From an uncultured Patescibacteria group bacterium (GTDB lineage: Bacteria > Patescibacteriota > JACMRA01), in contig CALITC010000004.1 in assembly GCA_938041505.1 (NCBI GenBank), forward strand, positions 47,228 through 111,227: a DNA stretch of 64,000 bases, in the 5' to 3' direction. The notes beneath the pieces were generated by a model. The model worked only from the letters and a program-made list of their open reading frames with translations, was not told the DNA's origin and did no database searches. Shown piece by piece: positions 62,071 to 64,000 of this stretch. Positions within the stretch are counted from its first letter, which is position 1; each line of letters opens with the position of its first letter. The translations under genes were made by a program, and so were the position numbers.

Positions 62071-63435
62071 ATGCTCAAGCCAATCCAACTCAAAAACAAT
62101 CTAACCGTTATCAAGGTTCCTAAGAATAACGCCAAGACTTTTATAGTAGGTTTTGTTGCTGGCACTGGCGCAGCTATAGAAAAAGAATTTCACCCAGGTA
62201 TTAGCTTTTTGGTAGAGAGGTTGTTCAGATATGGGACAGATAAGCACCCATCTCCTAGACATCTCAATACAGCTTTGGAGAGTATTGGCGGTACTTTTTA
62301 TTCCGAAACTTCACACGAGCTCACACACTACTACCTATCAGTTCCAAGCTACCATCAACACAAAGCTATCTCAGTACTCTCTGAGATTATCCAACACTCA
62401 TATTTTGATGAGAAGGATATCCAGAAAGAAAAAAGGCTCCAAGTAGAAGCTCAAAACTATCTCAACTACGCTGATTCAACAAGTAATATTTCTAGCCTTG
62501 CCTTAGAAAACCTATTCGTAAATACCCCCTTAAGCAATTCTATTCATGGCACGATCGACACGATAGTCTCAATTGATCGCAAAGATGTCTTAGAGTATAT
62601 CAACCATCAATATAAGCCCCAGAACTCATACCTTATCCTTAGCGGTGATTTTGAAACCAAGAGTATTATGGATCTTGTTAATCAAGAATGGGGCTATTGG
62701 AATCCAAAAAACAAACCTTATCGCAGCATCGAACCTGAGAATTACTATATTCAAGGCGAACTCCCGAGAATAATGTACAAGCAGCGTGGTCAAAGCCATA
62801 CCGATCTTACGTTTGCGTTCCTCCTAGACTCAGGATTCCGTCCGACACTCCCTGCAATCCAAACAGCCGAAGAAGAAGCAAACACCGACTGGGAGCAGAT
62901 CAAAGAACACCACCTCAACAAACTAGCAATTCTTATGGTTCTCAATGCTGTCCTGGGTGAAGGATTTACATCTAGATTGTGGTCTAAGTCTGTGGAAGAT
63001 GAAATGTTTTTCAATATAATCACCAGCGAAATCATTAATTTTAAATACACAGGATATCTCCAAATCCATGGACGCACCAGCAATAGTCAATTTACTTTTG
63101 CCCTCGAATCCGTGCTCTCAGTCCTAGACGCTCTTAAGCAAACTACCGTCTCCATCAACGAGTTAGCCAAAGCCAAAGAATTCCTCAAAGGTAAGCTCAT
63201 TAACGAACACGAAGACCTTTTCTTCGCCTCTTATTGGCAGGCAACCAACTTTATTCACTCCGAGCTTAACTACAGCCTCGACGACTTACTCGAGAAAATT
63301 CACAAAGTAGAAGCCGCCCAAGTCCGCGCCTTAGCTCTCGACCTCTTCATCCCACAAAGAATGGCGATAACCACGGTCGGCACCGCCAAAGAGACTCGCA
63401 TTGTCGATAAGTTAATTAGAAAATACTTATCTTAA
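62071..63435 (+). CDS. M16 peptidase-fold protein, catalytic zinc motif lost
   Basis: HPGISFLVERLFRYGT aligns with GIAHFLEHMLFKGT; QYKPQNSYLILSGDF; C-terminal M16 domain. Confidence 0.85.
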   Translation: MLKPIQLKNNLTVIKVPKNNAKTFIVGFVAGTGAAIEKEFHPGISFLVERLFRYGTDKHPSPRHLNTALESIGGTFYSETSHELTHYYLSVPSYHQHKAISVLSEIIQHSYFDEKDIQKEKRLQVEAQNYLNYADSTSNISSLALENLFVNTPLSNSIHGTIDTIVSIDRKDVLEYINHQYKPQNSYLILSGDFETKSIMDLVNQEWGYWNPKNKPYRSIEPENYYIQGELPRIMYKQRGQSHTDLTFAFLLDSGFRPTLPAIQTAEEEANTDWEQIKEHHLNKLAILMVLNAVLGEGFTSRLWSKSVEDEMFFNIITSEIINFKYTGYLQIHGRTSNSQFTFALESVLSVLDALKQTTVSINELAKAKEFLKGKLINEHEDLFFASYWQATNFIHSELNYSLDDLLEKIHKVEAAQVRALALDLFIPQRMAITTVGTAKETRIVDKLIRKYLS

Positions 63436-63450
63436 TTATAAGGCAAATAT

Positions 63451-64000
63451 TTATTTTATAGAGGAATTTTGAAGAATACTTTCAACCTCTTCAAAAACCA
63501 CATCATTAATAGGGTCACCAGTAACAGTTGTCAGATTCATATAGAATTGATACTCGACAGTATCTCTGTCTCCTGCTAAAGAATTATAGTCATTACTAAA
63601 ATCACTTTTTATATTAGTTTTTATCATGTTAGATAAGCTACAAGCTCCATTAGTAATCCAGTATAGTTCTTCACTATCTCGTTCTTGAATATACACTTCA
63701 AAATCAGAATTTTGAATTAAGAAGTCTGGTTGAGGTGTAGGGCCACCACACCCACCTGTAGTAAAGGGTGATAGACTTAACTCTAAAACATGATCATTTT
63801 TAAGTAATCGAATTTTTCTATTAAGAAGTTTATCAAAACCAGATACAGAAGTTTCATTTCTAAACTCCCAGTCACTTGGATACACTAACTTGAAATCTGT
63901 GAAGAACGGATTGGTGTAGGTTTCTGTTGTAACAACGGCTGGTACAACAACCTCATCTTTGTCTGCAATGGATATCTTTACGTCATTGAAATTAACTTGT
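63451..64000 (-). CDS. C-terminal part of a secreted/surface protein extending beyond the window, paralog of 46866..48464
   Basis: KLVYPSDWEFRNE...GGCGGPTPQ...GACSLSNMIKTNIKSDFSNDYNSLAGDRDTVEYQ parallels the 46866..48464 C-terminus; in-frame reading continues past the internal Met to the window edge. Confidence 0.7.
   Translation of the reverse strand, partial: QVNFNDVKISIADKDEVVVPAVVTTETYTNPFFTDFKLVYPSDWEFRNETSVSGFDKLLNRKIRLLKNDHVLELSLSPFTTGGCGGPTPQPDFLIQNSDFEVYIQERDSEELYWITNGACSLSNMIKTNIKSDFSNDYNSLAGDRDTVEYQFYMNLTTVTGDPINDVVFEEVESILQNSSIK

Noticed and set aside
1-64000. Alternative genetic code (UGA recoded, as in some CPR lineages)
   Set aside because: Several well-supported genes (recQ, the PIF1-like helicase) end at TGA exactly where homologs would be expected to stop, and ORFs are intact under the standard bacterial code.
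1-64000. CRISPR array, prophage or insertion sequence
   Set aside because: No regularly spaced direct repeats, no transposase, integrase or phage structural genes recognised.

Overview
This 64 kb window is a gene-dense, AT-rich bacterial chromosomal segment. Many genes are short, compact and lack an obvious Shine-Dalgarno, and there are many small membrane or secreted proteins, so it resembles a reduced-genome lineage such as a CPR/Patescibacteria-like organism (inference only). Recognisable housekeeping genes: mnmA, a FtsW/RodA-family gene, trxA, recJ, rnc, recR, gltX, parB, recQ, a dus-family gene, a cca-like gene, msrB, an arginase-family gene, rarA, a P-type ATPase, a znuABC-type transporter, a PIF1/RecD-like helicase and a PreP-like M16 protease. 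There are five tRNAs: Val-TAC, Ala-TGC, Val-GAC, His-GTG and Gln-CTG. No CRISPR array, rRNA, prophage or transposase was seen. Most notable points: (i) a cluster of three ATP-grasp ligases around a DUF1704/MATCAP-like HEIxTH peptidase; (ii) a stand-alone, degenerate alanyl-tRNA-synthetase catalytic-domain paralog near tRNA-Ala; (iii) a divergent pair of secreted Gln/Asn-rich, amyloid-like repeat proteins sharing an identical leader motif; (iv) a ~131-nt nested inverted repeat just upstream of rnc; (v) a COQ4-like gene split by one in-frame TAG; (vi) active-site substitutions in a sortase (Cys to Ser), a P-type ATPase (TGDGVND to TGHGVND) and an M16 protein (HxxEH to FxxER); (vii) an unexplained hairpin-rich intergenic region near tRNA-Gln. 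All assignments come from reading motifs by eye; no database search was run.
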